A DNA stretch of 47,141 nucleotides from JBEOJY01 sp040275305 (lineage in GTDB: Bacteria; Pseudomonadota; Alphaproteobacteria; UBA9219), in assembly GCA_040275305.1 (NCBI GenBank), contig JBEOJY010000034.1, positions 1 to 47,141 of the forward strand, given 5' to 3'. Position 1 is the stretch's first letter. Every line of letters begins with the position of its first letter. The translations under genes were made by a program, and so were the position numbers. Of the stretch, positions 39,928-47,141 are shown one piece after another. The notes beneath the pieces are model-generated. The model ran no database searches. It was not told the DNA's origin and saw only the letters and a list, made by a program, of their open reading frames with translations.

Positions 39928-41124
39928 ATGCACAGCAAGCATTCGCCTCAAAATGAGACAGCCGCCCATAAGAAAGCAGGCATAGGGGGAGAGGCCTGCG
40001 TCGTGCCCATCGCCTTTTCTGAGGCCGGATCTACGCAAGGCTACGACATTGTGATCGGCGCGGGCGTTTTGTCTAGCGCGGGGGACATGATTCGCAAGCG
40101 TCTTGGAACGCGACGATGCATCATCGTGACGGACTCCAACGTAGGCCCTCTTTACCTGCAGCGTCTTGAGGCTTTGCTGACGGCTTCCGGACACGCTTGC
40201 CTGCCCGCAATGGCGATTCCGGCTGGCGAAGCAAGCAAAAGCTATGCGGAGTTGCAGGCAGTCCTCAATCATATGCTGTTAAACGGCGCGGATCGCAAAA
40301 CGCTTGTGATCGCGTTGGGTGGCGGCGTAGTAGGCGATTTGGCGGGTCTTTCAGCATCGCTCGCGCTCAGAGGCTTAGATATCGTTCAGGTCCCGACCTC
40401 GCTTCTGGCGCAAGTTGATAGTTCGGTCGGCGGTAAAACCGGAATTGACACGCTTGCTGGGAAAAACACGGTTGGAACATTTAATCAGCCGAAGCTGGTC
40501 GTGGCGGATGTGACGCTTCTTGATTCGCTCCCACCGCGCGAGATGCGCGCCGGATATGCCGAAGTCATAAAATACGGCGTCATTCAGGATAAGGAATTTT
40601 TTGGATGGTGCTGCTCCCACGGCGCGCGACTGTTGCAAGGCGACCGCCCTGCGCAAATCCATGCCGTCGAACAATCATGCCGCTACAAGGCCGCCATCGT
40701 GGCTGCGGACGAACACGAGCAAGGCATTCGCGCCTTGCTTAACATGGGGCATACATTCGGCCACGCGCTGGAAGCCGTCATCGGATACGATAACAACCGC
40801 CTGATCCACGGCGAAGCCGTTTCCATTGGCATGATAATGGCTATGAAGCTCTCCGCGCGCCTGAAGCTTTGCGCACCGCAGGACGCGGATCAATTAGGCA
40901 ACCATCTTCAAGAGGTCGGTCTACCCATTCTCCCCCCCGCCAGCAACAGCGTGTCGGTGGATCGGCTGATAGAAATGATGGCGATGGATAAAAAAGCGCA
41001 GGCTGGAAAGCTGACGCTCGTTCTTGCCCGTGGAATCGGCCAAGCCTTCGTCCAGCAAGGCGTCGACGCGCAAAGCGTAAGGTCAATATGGGAAGAAACA
41101 CTTTCTGAGAGTGGTCGGCGCTGA
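39928..41124 (+). CDS. aroB: 3-dehydroquinate synthase
   Basis: The 398-residue protein contains the NAD-binding and metal-site motifs of AroB: VTDSNVGPLYLQRLEALL, PAGEASKSYAELQAVLNHML, ALGGGVVGDLAGLSASLALRG, VPTSLLAQVDSSVGGKTGID (lysine motif), ALLNMGHTFGHALEA (metal histidines) and LIHGEAVSIGMIMAM. It makes dehydroquinate from DAHP. The N-terminus is about 25-30 residues longer than usual (MHSKHSPQNETAAHKKAGIG). It forms an operon with aroK. Its stop codon TGA (41122-41124) shares its last base with the left end of the family 3 element. Confidence 0.96.
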   Translation: MHSKHSPQNETAAHKKAGIGGEACVVPIAFSEAGSTQGYDIVIGAGVLSSAGDMIRKRLGTRRCIIVTDSNVGPLYLQRLEALLTASGHACLPAMAIPAGEASKSYAELQAVLNHMLLNGADRKTLVIALGGGVVGDLAGLSASLALRGLDIVQVPTSLLAQVDSSVGGKTGIDTLAGKNTVGTFNQPKLVVADVTLLDSLPPREMRAGYAEVIKYGVIQDKEFFGWCCSHGARLLQGDRPAQIHAVEQSCRYKAAIVAADEHEQGIRALLNMGHTFGHALEAVIGYDNNRLIHGEAVSIGMIMAMKLSARLKLCAPQDADQLGNHLQEVGLPILPPASNSVSVDRLIEMMAMDKKAQAGKLTLVLARGIGQAFVQQGVDAQSVRSIWEETLSESGRR

Positions 41125-41268
41125 GAGCCTGTTCATGATCTCGCTGCGGCACAGGATTTTCAACGTTTTTCGAGAACCGGAGCGCAGCGTATTTGACATA
41201 CGTGAGCGCCGGAAGCGCAGAAAACGTTGAAAAGCCAAAGCTGCAGTTAGAGATCATGAACAGGCTCT
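41124..41268. repeat. Family 3 element, 145 bp with perfect 19-bp TIRs
   Basis: AGAGCCTGTTCATGATCTC (41124-41142) is the exact reverse complement of 41250-41268. A second arm pair, TTTTCAACGTTTT and AAAACGTTGAAAA, lies inside, then CCGGAGCGCAGCGTAT against ATACGTGAGCGCCGG around TTGAC, so the whole element folds into one long hairpin. It fills the entire gap between the convergent aroB and RHH_4 genes and overlaps both stop codons. No target-site duplication is evident. Related ends occur at 15366-15383 and near 43690. Confidence 0.9.
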
Positions 41269-41713
41269 AAGACTGGGAACGCCCGGCGCCAAAGCCAAAA
41301 GCGTCAGCCTTTGCGTATGAGTGCGAAGCCCCTGCAACGATCTCAAGAGAGCTACTCGCGCGCTGAGACGGAACGCCTGAGTCGATCAAAAGCCCCTGAC
41401 CGTGCCGCGCGAGCGCATGGCCTTCCTCGGTCGTGGCGATGCGGAAATACTCCATAATATATACTCGTATCGCAGCCGTAAGAGACGCAGCCTTATCTTT
41501 ATGCGTGGAAATATAGGTGCACACGTCGTGAATCGTCGCGCGCTCGCGCCTGCAAATATCTCTGATCGCCTGCCACTTCTGAGGCTCCAGCCTGACGCTG
41601 GTCCTGTGTCCTGATACGGTAATATTCCTACTGATCAGGGTGCTGTGGCTTGTCTTGACGGGTTTGCCGTCAGAGTCTTCCTGCGACAGGGAGAAAATTG
41701 CGAAAGACGACAT
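41267..41713 (-). CDS. Ribbon-helix-helix (RHH_4-like) DNA-binding protein
   Basis: The 148-residue protein carries HRTSVRLEPQKWQAIRDICRRERATIHDVCTYIS (near 36-69), then SLTAAIRVYIMEYFR near 76-91. This is the pattern of the alphaproteobacterial ribbon-helix-helix_4 domain (PF13467 type). The first 30 residues (DGKPVKTSHSTLISRNITVSG) and the last 50 are polar and variable. The ATG has GAGGGA about six bases upstream. Such proteins are small transcription factors; the target is unknown. The stop codon TAG (41267-41269) overlaps the right TIR of the family 3 element, so the end of the protein may have been set by that insertion. Confidence 0.85.
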   Translation of the reverse strand: MSSFAIFSLSQEDSDGKPVKTSHSTLISRNITVSGHRTSVRLEPQKWQAIRDICRRERATIHDVCTYISTHKDKAASLTAAIRVYIMEYFRIATTEEGHALARHGQGLLIDSGVPSQRASSSLEIVAGASHSYAKADAFGFGAGRSQS

Positions 41714-42139
41714 GATATTCCCTCATAGAGTGCGCAAAAAATATGATGCAACTCAAGATAGAGATCATGAACTCCCCAAAGTGCATAGGCAACATTTTTT
41801 TGCCGCCCACATTTGCATGAATGTGAATTGTTACAGGAAAGACGCGATTGCCTATCATGGAAATAGAACAATAATAGTGCTAAATATAGGTGTCATAAGT
41901 GAAAAGAAGAGTTGAAGAACGAGAAAGTTCGCGCGAAGAAAACGGAGAAAAATAGTAACCGCCAAACCCTTCATGGGCTGTAAGGATAAACGATGCGGTA
42001 ATCCAGATTCTATAGAAAGCCCTCCCGACTCTGGATCGCATCGTCGCTTTTGGCTTCTCGCGAACCTTTGTGCGATGTTTGTCGTGATTAGCCCAGAGAA
42101 ACGCTTTGGAGTTATAAAGAACAATACAGGGCGATAGGA
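41714..42139. repeat. Upstream region of the J-domain gene with degenerate family 4 copy 6
   Basis: Bases about 41970-42125 hold a decayed family 4 element: GGTAATCCAGATTCT...ACTCTGGATCGCATCG, followed by a well-kept tail (GTGATTAGCCCAGAGAAACG, 42084-42103). The rest is AT-rich and gene-free; both flanking genes read away from it, so it must hold their promoters. Confidence 0.7.
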
Positions 42140-42793
42140 ATGAAAAAAGCCAGTGCGCGAAAAACAACGCGAAAATCCAGAACCAGAACTTCGGCAAGAA
42201 TTCACTCCGAGGATATTGTAAAACAGACCATAGGAGACGCAAGCCCGGTCCGCACGCGTCGTTGCGATTCGCCGGGATGTTCGGAACGCGGAGATTTTCG
42301 CGCTCCGCGTTCGCGCAAGTTGGATGGTTATTTTTACTTTTGCCTCGATCACGTGCGCATCTACAACAGCGAATGGGATTTCTTCGCGGGCATGTCTGGC
42401 GACGCGATCGAAGACTACCTGCGCGATGCCGCGTTCTGGGAGCGTCCTTCCTGGCCAATAGGCGCCAACGCGAAAGAGAAAGAAAACAAGTTGCGCGAAA
42501 AAGTGCGCAGGCAGTTTTTCACCGATTTCGAAAACGCCGAACGCGCAGCTGAAGAAGAGGCTACGGAACAAGGCATACCACGTTCGGCCCGTCTCTCCGC
42601 AGCGCTTCACGCGGCGCTGAAGGCAATTGAGCTAACCCCGCCCGTGACGTTTGAGGCGATCAAAAAGCAGTACCGATCCTTGATGAAAAAACATCACCCA
42701 GACCTCAACGGCGGCAGCCTTGAAGCCGAGGAAAAGGTCAAATCTATCGGGCAGGCCTATTCTCTTTTGAAACAGATGTACGGCGATGGATAG
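42140..42793 (+). CDS. J-domain protein (DnaJ-like co-chaperone)
   Basis: The 217-residue protein has a C-terminal J domain: TFEAIKKQYRSLMKKHHPDLNGGS with the HPD motif near 185, then EEKVKSIGQAYSLLKQ. The N-terminal part has a basic leader, a cysteine pair in RRCDSPGCSERGDFRAPRSR and then YFYFCLDHVRIYNSEWDFFAGMSG, a layout seen in alphaproteobacterial J proteins of about 200 residues. It would stimulate an Hsp70; the client is unknown. The C residues (CDSPGC...C) could hold a zinc ion. It is convergent with the frameshifted membrane-protein gene. Confidence 0.9.
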   Translation: MKKASARKTTRKSRTRTSARIHSEDIVKQTIGDASPVRTRRCDSPGCSERGDFRAPRSRKLDGYFYFCLDHVRIYNSEWDFFAGMSGDAIEDYLRDAAFWERPSWPIGANAKEKENKLREKVRRQFFTDFENAERAAEEEATEQGIPRSARLSAALHAALKAIELTPPVTFEAIKKQYRSLMKKHHPDLNGGSLEAEEKVKSIGQAYSLLKQMYGDG

Positions 42794-43625
42794 CAAGCCT
42801 GCGGAGAGCATGGCGCAGAAGCAACGAGGCCGCAGCCCCGGAAAGCGAATCCATCATCCCCGCAAGATGCGTACGCCGCCGATGCCGATGTGAAAGTAGA
42901 GGGGGAGCTGAATGATACGTCGGTAGCGTCCAAGCACCCTCATCCCGCAAATGAGACTCATGAACCGCCATGCGACCATAAAAATCATACTTCTGGATCG
43001 GTCTGCGATAGCCTGCGTTATCAATCCTGAACACTATTTCCTCGCCGGGAGATGAGGGAATCCAGAACGACCGCAGCGCATTATGCTGTAAGCCAAGCTT
43101 GCCCCCCACTTGAAAAGCCCGCCACGATTTCACGACTGGCGAAGCGTGAGCAGTCTGAATAACCAGCGACGCAAACCAGATATTCTCCCGCGAACTGGCA
43201 AAGCAAGATCTCAAACCATTGAAAAGCAAATCATGCTCTTGAGCTACTCCTCTTACGCTGTCGATAAACGCATCGTCTGAATAAACAAACGCAGGTTTTT
43301 GGATAAAGAATTTTTTCTGCTGCTTTGCGATATCGTCAGCGCGCCACTTGTTTAAAAGGAAGACGGGCGTTGCCAATGCTAATAAGAGCGCGAAGGCGGG
43401 GAAACTACCGGAGGCGCATCCAACCACATAGTTTGCGGATGCCGCGAAAAGAGCGGCAGGCGCCAATACGCGCGCAAGATAAGCAGGGCAAGTAACAAGC
43501 GATGCTGCGGCCCTCATGATGCAACGCAGGCGATAGGTCTTTTCATCCAGAATTTTGTCCGGGACAAGAAAATATTTGCTCTCAAACACGTTGTTACTGC
43601 GCCCGCAAAACCCGATGTCACTCAT
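42744..43625 (-). CDS. Unknown two-segment membrane protein, probably frameshifted near the 3' end
   Basis: From the ATG at 43625 the open frame is 293 residues, with hydrophobic segments near 47-72 (YLARVLAPAALFAASANYVVG) and 75-92 (FPAFALLLALATPVFLL), then a soluble region (DDIAKQQKKFFIQKPAFVYSDDAFID...). After IQKYDF the frame turns His/Arg-rich and runs 50 bp into the convergent J gene. In the neighbouring frame, beginning at an A5 tract (42980-42984, T5 on this strand), the sequence continues as FMSLICGMRVLGRYRRIIQL, then PLYFHIGIGGVRILRG and stops at 42854, leaving a normal gap to the J gene; its codons also end in G or C much more often. The intact gene was therefore probably 42854-43625. 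No good ribosome site was found; ATG 43673 is an alternative. Confidence 0.6.
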   Translation of the reverse strand: MSDIGFCGRSNNVFESKYFLVPDKILDEKTYRLRCIMRAAASLVTCPAYLARVLAPAALFAASANYVVGCASGSFPAFALLLALATPVFLLNKWRADDIAKQQKKFFIQKPAFVYSDDAFIDSVRGVAQEHDLLFNGLRSCFASSRENIWFASLVIQTAHASPVVKSWRAFQVGGKLGLQHNALRSFWIPSSPGEEIVFRIDNAGYRRPIQKYDFYGRMAVHESHLRDEGAWTLPTYHSAPPLLSHRHRRRTHLAGMMDSLSGAAASLLLRHALRRLAIHRRTSVSKENRPAR

Positions 43626-43816
43626 AGACGCATGCCCCAAAGAACTTGAATGGTTATTCAACGCGCGGCGCAAAATTTGATAGAATGACCAGCCTCAGAA
43701 CCTGAACAGGCTCTCAAAAACGCAGGATAAAGACAGTGATGCTGCCGGAGTGTGCAAGGAAGTCAAGACTAAATATGGTTCCAGAAATGAAGCAAGGCGA
43801 GGAATGATAATTGAAA

Positions 43817-44034
43817 TATACTCCTAACAGTTCAAGAGTTGGTGAGTCACGCCACAAGACAAGCGCAACTCCCTCGCCCCCGTGAGGGGGAGAGGGTTGG
43901 GGTGAGGGGGCGAGTCTATCGCTTGAATTCAGACTCTACCCTCACCCCAAACCCCTCTCCCTCCCAAGGAGGGCGAGGGGCTTTGCGCCGTGCCAGCGGC
44001 AAATTGCTCCCAACTCTTGAACAGCAAGGGGTAT
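43817..44034. repeat. Family 1 element, core A (218 bp), upstream of leuS
   Basis: The left end TATACTCCTAACAGTTCAAG then AGTTGG and the right end, reverse complemented, ATACCCCTTGCTGTTCAAG then AGTTGG are inverted repeats. The core (43869-43985) matches 6716-6832 almost base for base. A fragment of a family 3 end (CCTGAACAGGCTCT) lies at 43699-43712. The gap 43626-44199 holds no gene. Confidence 0.85.
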
Positions 44035-44118
44035 CTATTGCTTAATCTGAGAATGATTACATAAAGCGCTCCCATCGGCGGATAACAAGGTTCCTGAACA
44101 ACCAACCATCCGGAAGCC

Positions 44119-44148
44119 TTGATTCAAGCGGGCATTGCCGATTACATT
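44119..44148 (+). promoter_or_regulatory. Weak promoter candidate for leuS
   Basis: TTGATT (44119-44124) and TACATT (44143-44148) are 18 bases apart, 51 bp before the leuS ATG. The match is modest and many such pairs occur by chance. Confidence 0.25.
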
Positions 44149-44199
44149 AGGGCATAAAGAGAAATAACGACGATTTGACACAGATTTAGGTACGCATCC

Positions 44200-46800
44200 A
44201 TGACCACACGTTATAATGTCCAGACCACCGAACTGAAGTGGCAAAAGATTTGGGAAGATAAGCAAAGCTTCCGCGCGACCGAAGACGCGGAGCGCCAAAA
44301 GTACTACGTCATGTCGATGTTCCCTTACCCTTCGGGACGCATCCATATGGGCCATGTCCGCAATTACACCCTTGGCGACGTGGTGGCGCGAGTCAAGCGC
44401 ATGCAGGGTTTCAACGTCCTGCACCCCATGGGCTGGGACGCTTTCGGCCTCCCCGCCGAAAACGCCGCCCGCGAACGCAAGGTGCATCCCGCGCAATGGA
44501 CATGGGACAACATCAAAACCATGCGCGGCGAATTGAAACGCATGGGCCTCGCGCTCGACTGGAGCCGCGAAGTCGCCACCTGCGACCCGTCCTATTACAA
44601 ACACCAGCAAAAATTGTTTCAGGACTTCCTCAAGGCTGGCCTCGTCTATCGTAAGGAATCATGGGTCAACTGGGATCCCATCGACAACACGGTGCTGGCG
44701 AACGAACAGGTCATCGACGGCAAGGGCTGGCGCTCCGGCGCGCTCGTCGAAAAGCGCAAGCTCGCGCAATGGTTCTTCAAGATTACCGAATTCGCCGACG
44801 ATCTGCTTTCGGCGCTCGCGACGCTTGACCGTTGGCCGGAAAAAGTCCGCCTGATGCAGGAAAATTGGATCGGCAAGTCGGAAGGCGCAAAACTGCGCTT
44901 CGCTTTGGCCGCGCAGCCAGACCAACCCCCAGACCAATCCATCGAAATCTTCACCACGCGCCCCGACACGCTGTTCGGCGCGTCGTTCCTCGCGCTCTCG
45001 CCCAACCATCCGCTTGTCGCCGAGTTGGCGAAGAAGGACGGCAAACTCGCTGCCTTTGTCGCGGAATGCAACCGCGCCGGAACCTCGGAAGTCAACATCG
45101 AAACGGCGGAAAAGCAAGGCTATGACACCGGCCTCAAAGCTCGTCATGTGTTCGACAAGGATTGGCTCTTGCCCGTCTATGTCGCCAATTTTGTGTTGAT
45201 GGACTACGGCACCGGCGCGATCTTCGGCTGCCCCGCGCACGATCAGCGCGACCTCGATTTCGTGCGTAAGTACAAGCTCCCCGTCAAGCCGGTCGTGCTT
45301 CCGGAAGGCGAAGACCCCGCTACATTTTCGGTCGGAGACATCGCCTACACCGGACCCGGCAAAGCCTTTCAATCGCAGTTCCTCGACGGCCTCGAAGTCG
45401 AAGCGGCCAAGAGCAAAGCCATCGCCGAAATCAAACAACGCGGCCTCGGCGAAGGCGTCACGCAGTTCCGTTTGCGTGATTGGGGCGTGAGCCGCCAGCG
45501 TTACTGGGGCTGCCCGATCCCCGTCATCCATTGCGAATCTTGCGGCGTAGTGCCCGTTCCGGAGAAGGATTTGCCCGTCAAGCTCCCCGAAGACGTGACG
45601 TTTGAGAAGCCCGGCAATCCGCTCGACCACCACCCGACATGGAAACACGTCGCATGCCCGCAATGTGGAAAACCCGCGCGGCGCGAAACCGACACCTTCG
45701 ATACCTTCGTGGATTCAAGCTGGTATTACGCGCGGTATTGTTCAGCCACCAACCCGGATAAACCCGTGGACCGCAAGCAAGCCGATTACTGGCTCCCCGT
45801 CGATCAGTATGTCGGCGGCGTCGAACATGCGATCCTGCATCTGCTCTATGCCCGCTTCATCGCCCGCGCGATGAAGACGACCGGGCATCTCGCCGTGTCG
45901 GAACCTTTCACCGGCCTCTTCACGCAAGGCATGATCTGCCATGAATCCTACAAGGATGAAAACGGCAAATGGCTCTACCCTGAGGAAATTGAGCGCAAAC
46001 CCGACGGCTCCGCCGTCCATGTGACAACGGGTGGCAAAGTTACGATTGGCCGCGTCGAGGTCATGAGCAAATCCAAGAAGAACGTCGTCGATCCCGGCAA
46101 GATCATCAACGCCTACGGCGCGGACACGGCGCGGCTTTTCATGCTTTCCGACAGCCCGCCCGAACGCGACCTCGAATGGACGGAATCGGGCATCGACGGC
46201 GTCTGGAGATTTCTGGGCCGCCTCTGGCGCATGGTGGACGATGTGGTGGATAATCTGCCCGTCCTCGGCGCGGCGAAGCCGTCCGCATGGGACGAGCCAA
46301 GCCTCAAAATCCGTCGCGCGACCCATCGCGCCATCGCGGATGTCAGCGCCGCCTTCGACCGCTTCCACTTCAACGGAGCCGTCGCCAAAACCCGCGAACT
46401 AGGCAACTTGCTGGAAGAGCAGGGGCGTAGCGCTTTCGCGGTCAACGGCGCGACAGCGTTCGCCCTGCGCGAAGGCTTGGAAACGCTTGCGCAGCTCATC
46501 GCCCCCATGCTTCCGCACATCGCGGAAGAAATGTGGGAACGTCTGGGCCACGCGGACAAAATGCTGATCGACACGGCTTGGCCCAAGGCGGATCCCGCGC
46601 TGCTGGTGGACGAAAGCGTCACCGTCGCGGTGCAAGTCAATGGCAAGCTCCGCGCAACCCTGAGCCTGCCGCGCAACGCGCCGCCCAAGGACATCGAAGC
46701 CGCCGCCCTCGCCGACCCCAACGTCCAACGCGCCCTGAACGGCGCATCGCCGAAAAAGGTCGTCGTCGTGCCAAACAAGATCGTTAATGTGGTGGCGTGA
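44200..46800 (+). CDS. leuS: Leucyl-tRNA synthetase
   Basis: The 866-residue protein has the normal length for bacterial LeuRS. It opens MTTRYNVQTTELKWQKIWED, with the HIGH-type motif HMGHVRNYTLGD near 49-60 and MGWDAFGLPAENAA. The CP1 editing domain has the threonine-rich TTRPDTLFGASFLALSPNHPL and GTGAIFGCPAHDQRDLDF, followed by a zinc-type CESCGVVPVPEKD...CPQCGKPARRETDTFDTFVDSSWYY segment. The KMSKS loop is VEVMSKSKKNVVDPGK. The anticodon-binding and C-terminal domains end NKIVNVVA. It charges tRNA-Leu and edits mischarged products in the cytoplasm. A weak TTAGG precedes the ATG. It is apparently monocistronic, bounded by family 1 elements on both sides. Confidence 0.98.
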   Translation: MTTRYNVQTTELKWQKIWEDKQSFRATEDAERQKYYVMSMFPYPSGRIHMGHVRNYTLGDVVARVKRMQGFNVLHPMGWDAFGLPAENAARERKVHPAQWTWDNIKTMRGELKRMGLALDWSREVATCDPSYYKHQQKLFQDFLKAGLVYRKESWVNWDPIDNTVLANEQVIDGKGWRSGALVEKRKLAQWFFKITEFADDLLSALATLDRWPEKVRLMQENWIGKSEGAKLRFALAAQPDQPPDQSIEIFTTRPDTLFGASFLALSPNHPLVAELAKKDGKLAAFVAECNRAGTSEVNIETAEKQGYDTGLKARHVFDKDWLLPVYVANFVLMDYGTGAIFGCPAHDQRDLDFVRKYKLPVKPVVLPEGEDPATFSVGDIAYTGPGKAFQSQFLDGLEVEAAKSKAIAEIKQRGLGEGVTQFRLRDWGVSRQRYWGCPIPVIHCESCGVVPVPEKDLPVKLPEDVTFEKPGNPLDHHPTWKHVACPQCGKPARRETDTFDTFVDSSWYYARYCSATNPDKPVDRKQADYWLPVDQYVGGVEHAILHLLYARFIARAMKTTGHLAVSEPFTGLFTQGMICHESYKDENGKWLYPEEIERKPDGSAVHVTTGGKVTIGRVEVMSKSKKNVVDPGKIINAYGADTARLFMLSDSPPERDLEWTESGIDGVWRFLGRLWRMVDDVVDNLPVLGAAKPSAWDEPSLKIRRATHRAIADVSAAFDRFHFNGAVAKTRELGNLLEEQGRSAFAVNGATAFALREGLETLAQLIAPMLPHIAEEMWERLGHADKMLIDTAWPKADPALLVDESVTVAVQVNGKLRATLSLPRNAPPKDIEAAALADPNVQRALNGASPKKVVVVPNKIVNVVA

Positions 46801-46951
46801 AGTGGGAAATACCGCCACGTTAATCATAGTCTTGCACTTAATTCCGTAATCTGCGGAAAATGAAAATAAAAATAAAAAGATGTGATAACCAAAGTTGTAT
46901 ATGCCAAATAAAAAATGTAAAATGCACAAATATAGTAAGTATTAAATTAAT

Positions 46952-47141
46952 GATAGGCCAATCGCGCTTGAGGAGTTGGGATAAGATCCCGGCGAGCGTA
47001 GCGCAAAGCCCCTCGCCCTCCATAGGAGGGAGAGGGGTTTGGGGTGAGGGTGGAGTCTGGATTCTAGCGATAGACTCGCCCCCACCCCCCAACCCTCTCC
47101 CCCTCACGGGGGCGAGGGAGTCGCGCCTGTCTTTTAGAAAT
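46952..47141. repeat. Family 1 element, core A inverted, cut by the window end
   Basis: The left terminus GATAGGCCAATCGCGCTTGA then GGAGTTGGGA is followed by core A in the opposite orientation (CAAAGCCCCTCGCCCTCCAT...CCCTCACGGGGGCGAGGGAG) relative to the copies at 6660 and 43817. The remaining bases after leuS (46801-46951) are AT-rich with no gene and no clear terminator. Confidence 0.75.

Noticed and set aside
41855..42610. Long frame on - before and over the J-domain gene
   Set aside because: Most of it is translated family 4 repeat plus the antisense of the J-domain gene.

Overview
The window looks like a chromosomal segment of an alphaproteobacterium. The evidence is a PopZ-type polar organiser, an RNase E with an alphaproteobacterial acidic insert in the S1 domain, the aroQ-accB-accC and xerD/aroK-aroB gene orders, DUF2336 and RHH_4 proteins, the MoxR-DUF58-BatA-DUF4159 gene block, and hopanoid synthesis (hpnH). 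Order-level placement (Rhodospirillales-like) is only a guess. Core genes are GC-rich. A few short accessory genes and intergenic stretches are clearly more AT-rich.

Layout. 1-3.3 kb: ispH, an unknown membrane protein and hpnH, all on +, giving isoprenoid precursor and hopanoid side-chain steps. 3.4-6.7 kb: tRNA-Pro(CGG) with a clear promoter, a one-domain LuxR-type regulator, then a possible leader peptide/hairpin in front of an XRE regulator and an N-terminally extended aminotransferase of the branched-chain type. 7-10 kb: a membrane protein with eight CxxCxG zinc knuckles and a small membrane protein. 10-13 kb: rne on -. 13.7-17.2 kb: a DsbA-like protein, aroQ, accB and accC. 17.4-20.6 kb: small unknown genes and a DUF2336 gene pair. 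20.8-30.2 kb: cca on -, then a five-gene + block (MoxR ATPase, DUF58, BatA-like, DUF4159, vWA/GATase-like membrane protein) of the kind linked to envelope or periplasmic stress. 30.2-35.5 kb: an M48 protease and an LdtD-like L,D-transpeptidase (-), a RatA/COQ10-like protein (+) and popZ (-). 35.7-41.1 kb: xerD and a large Ala/Ser/Pro-rich exported protein (-), divergent from aroK-aroB (+). 41.3-43.7 kb: an RHH_4 regulator, a J-domain protein and a probably frameshifted membrane protein. 44.2-46.8 kb: leuS.

The most striking content is not a gene. Almost every long intergenic gap holds small non-coding repeats from at least four families. Family 1 has imperfect terminal inverted repeats (TIRs) ending GTATACCC...CAAGAGTTGG that enclose different, exchangeable palindromic cores. 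Family 2 has CAYGCTACC ends, and two copies are flanked by 8-bp direct repeats that look like target-site duplications. Family 3 is a 145-bp element with 19-bp perfect TIRs exactly between two convergent stop codons. Family 4 is the widespread CGTCATTGCGAG palindrome, here often with a conserved one-sided tail and a variable hairpin at a fixed internal place. These repeats also reach coding DNA: one lies in frame inside the DUF58 gene, and two lie where a BatA-DUF4159 gene appears to have been split. I see no CRISPR array, no prophage and no transposase gene. All calls come from reading the sequence; no searches were run.
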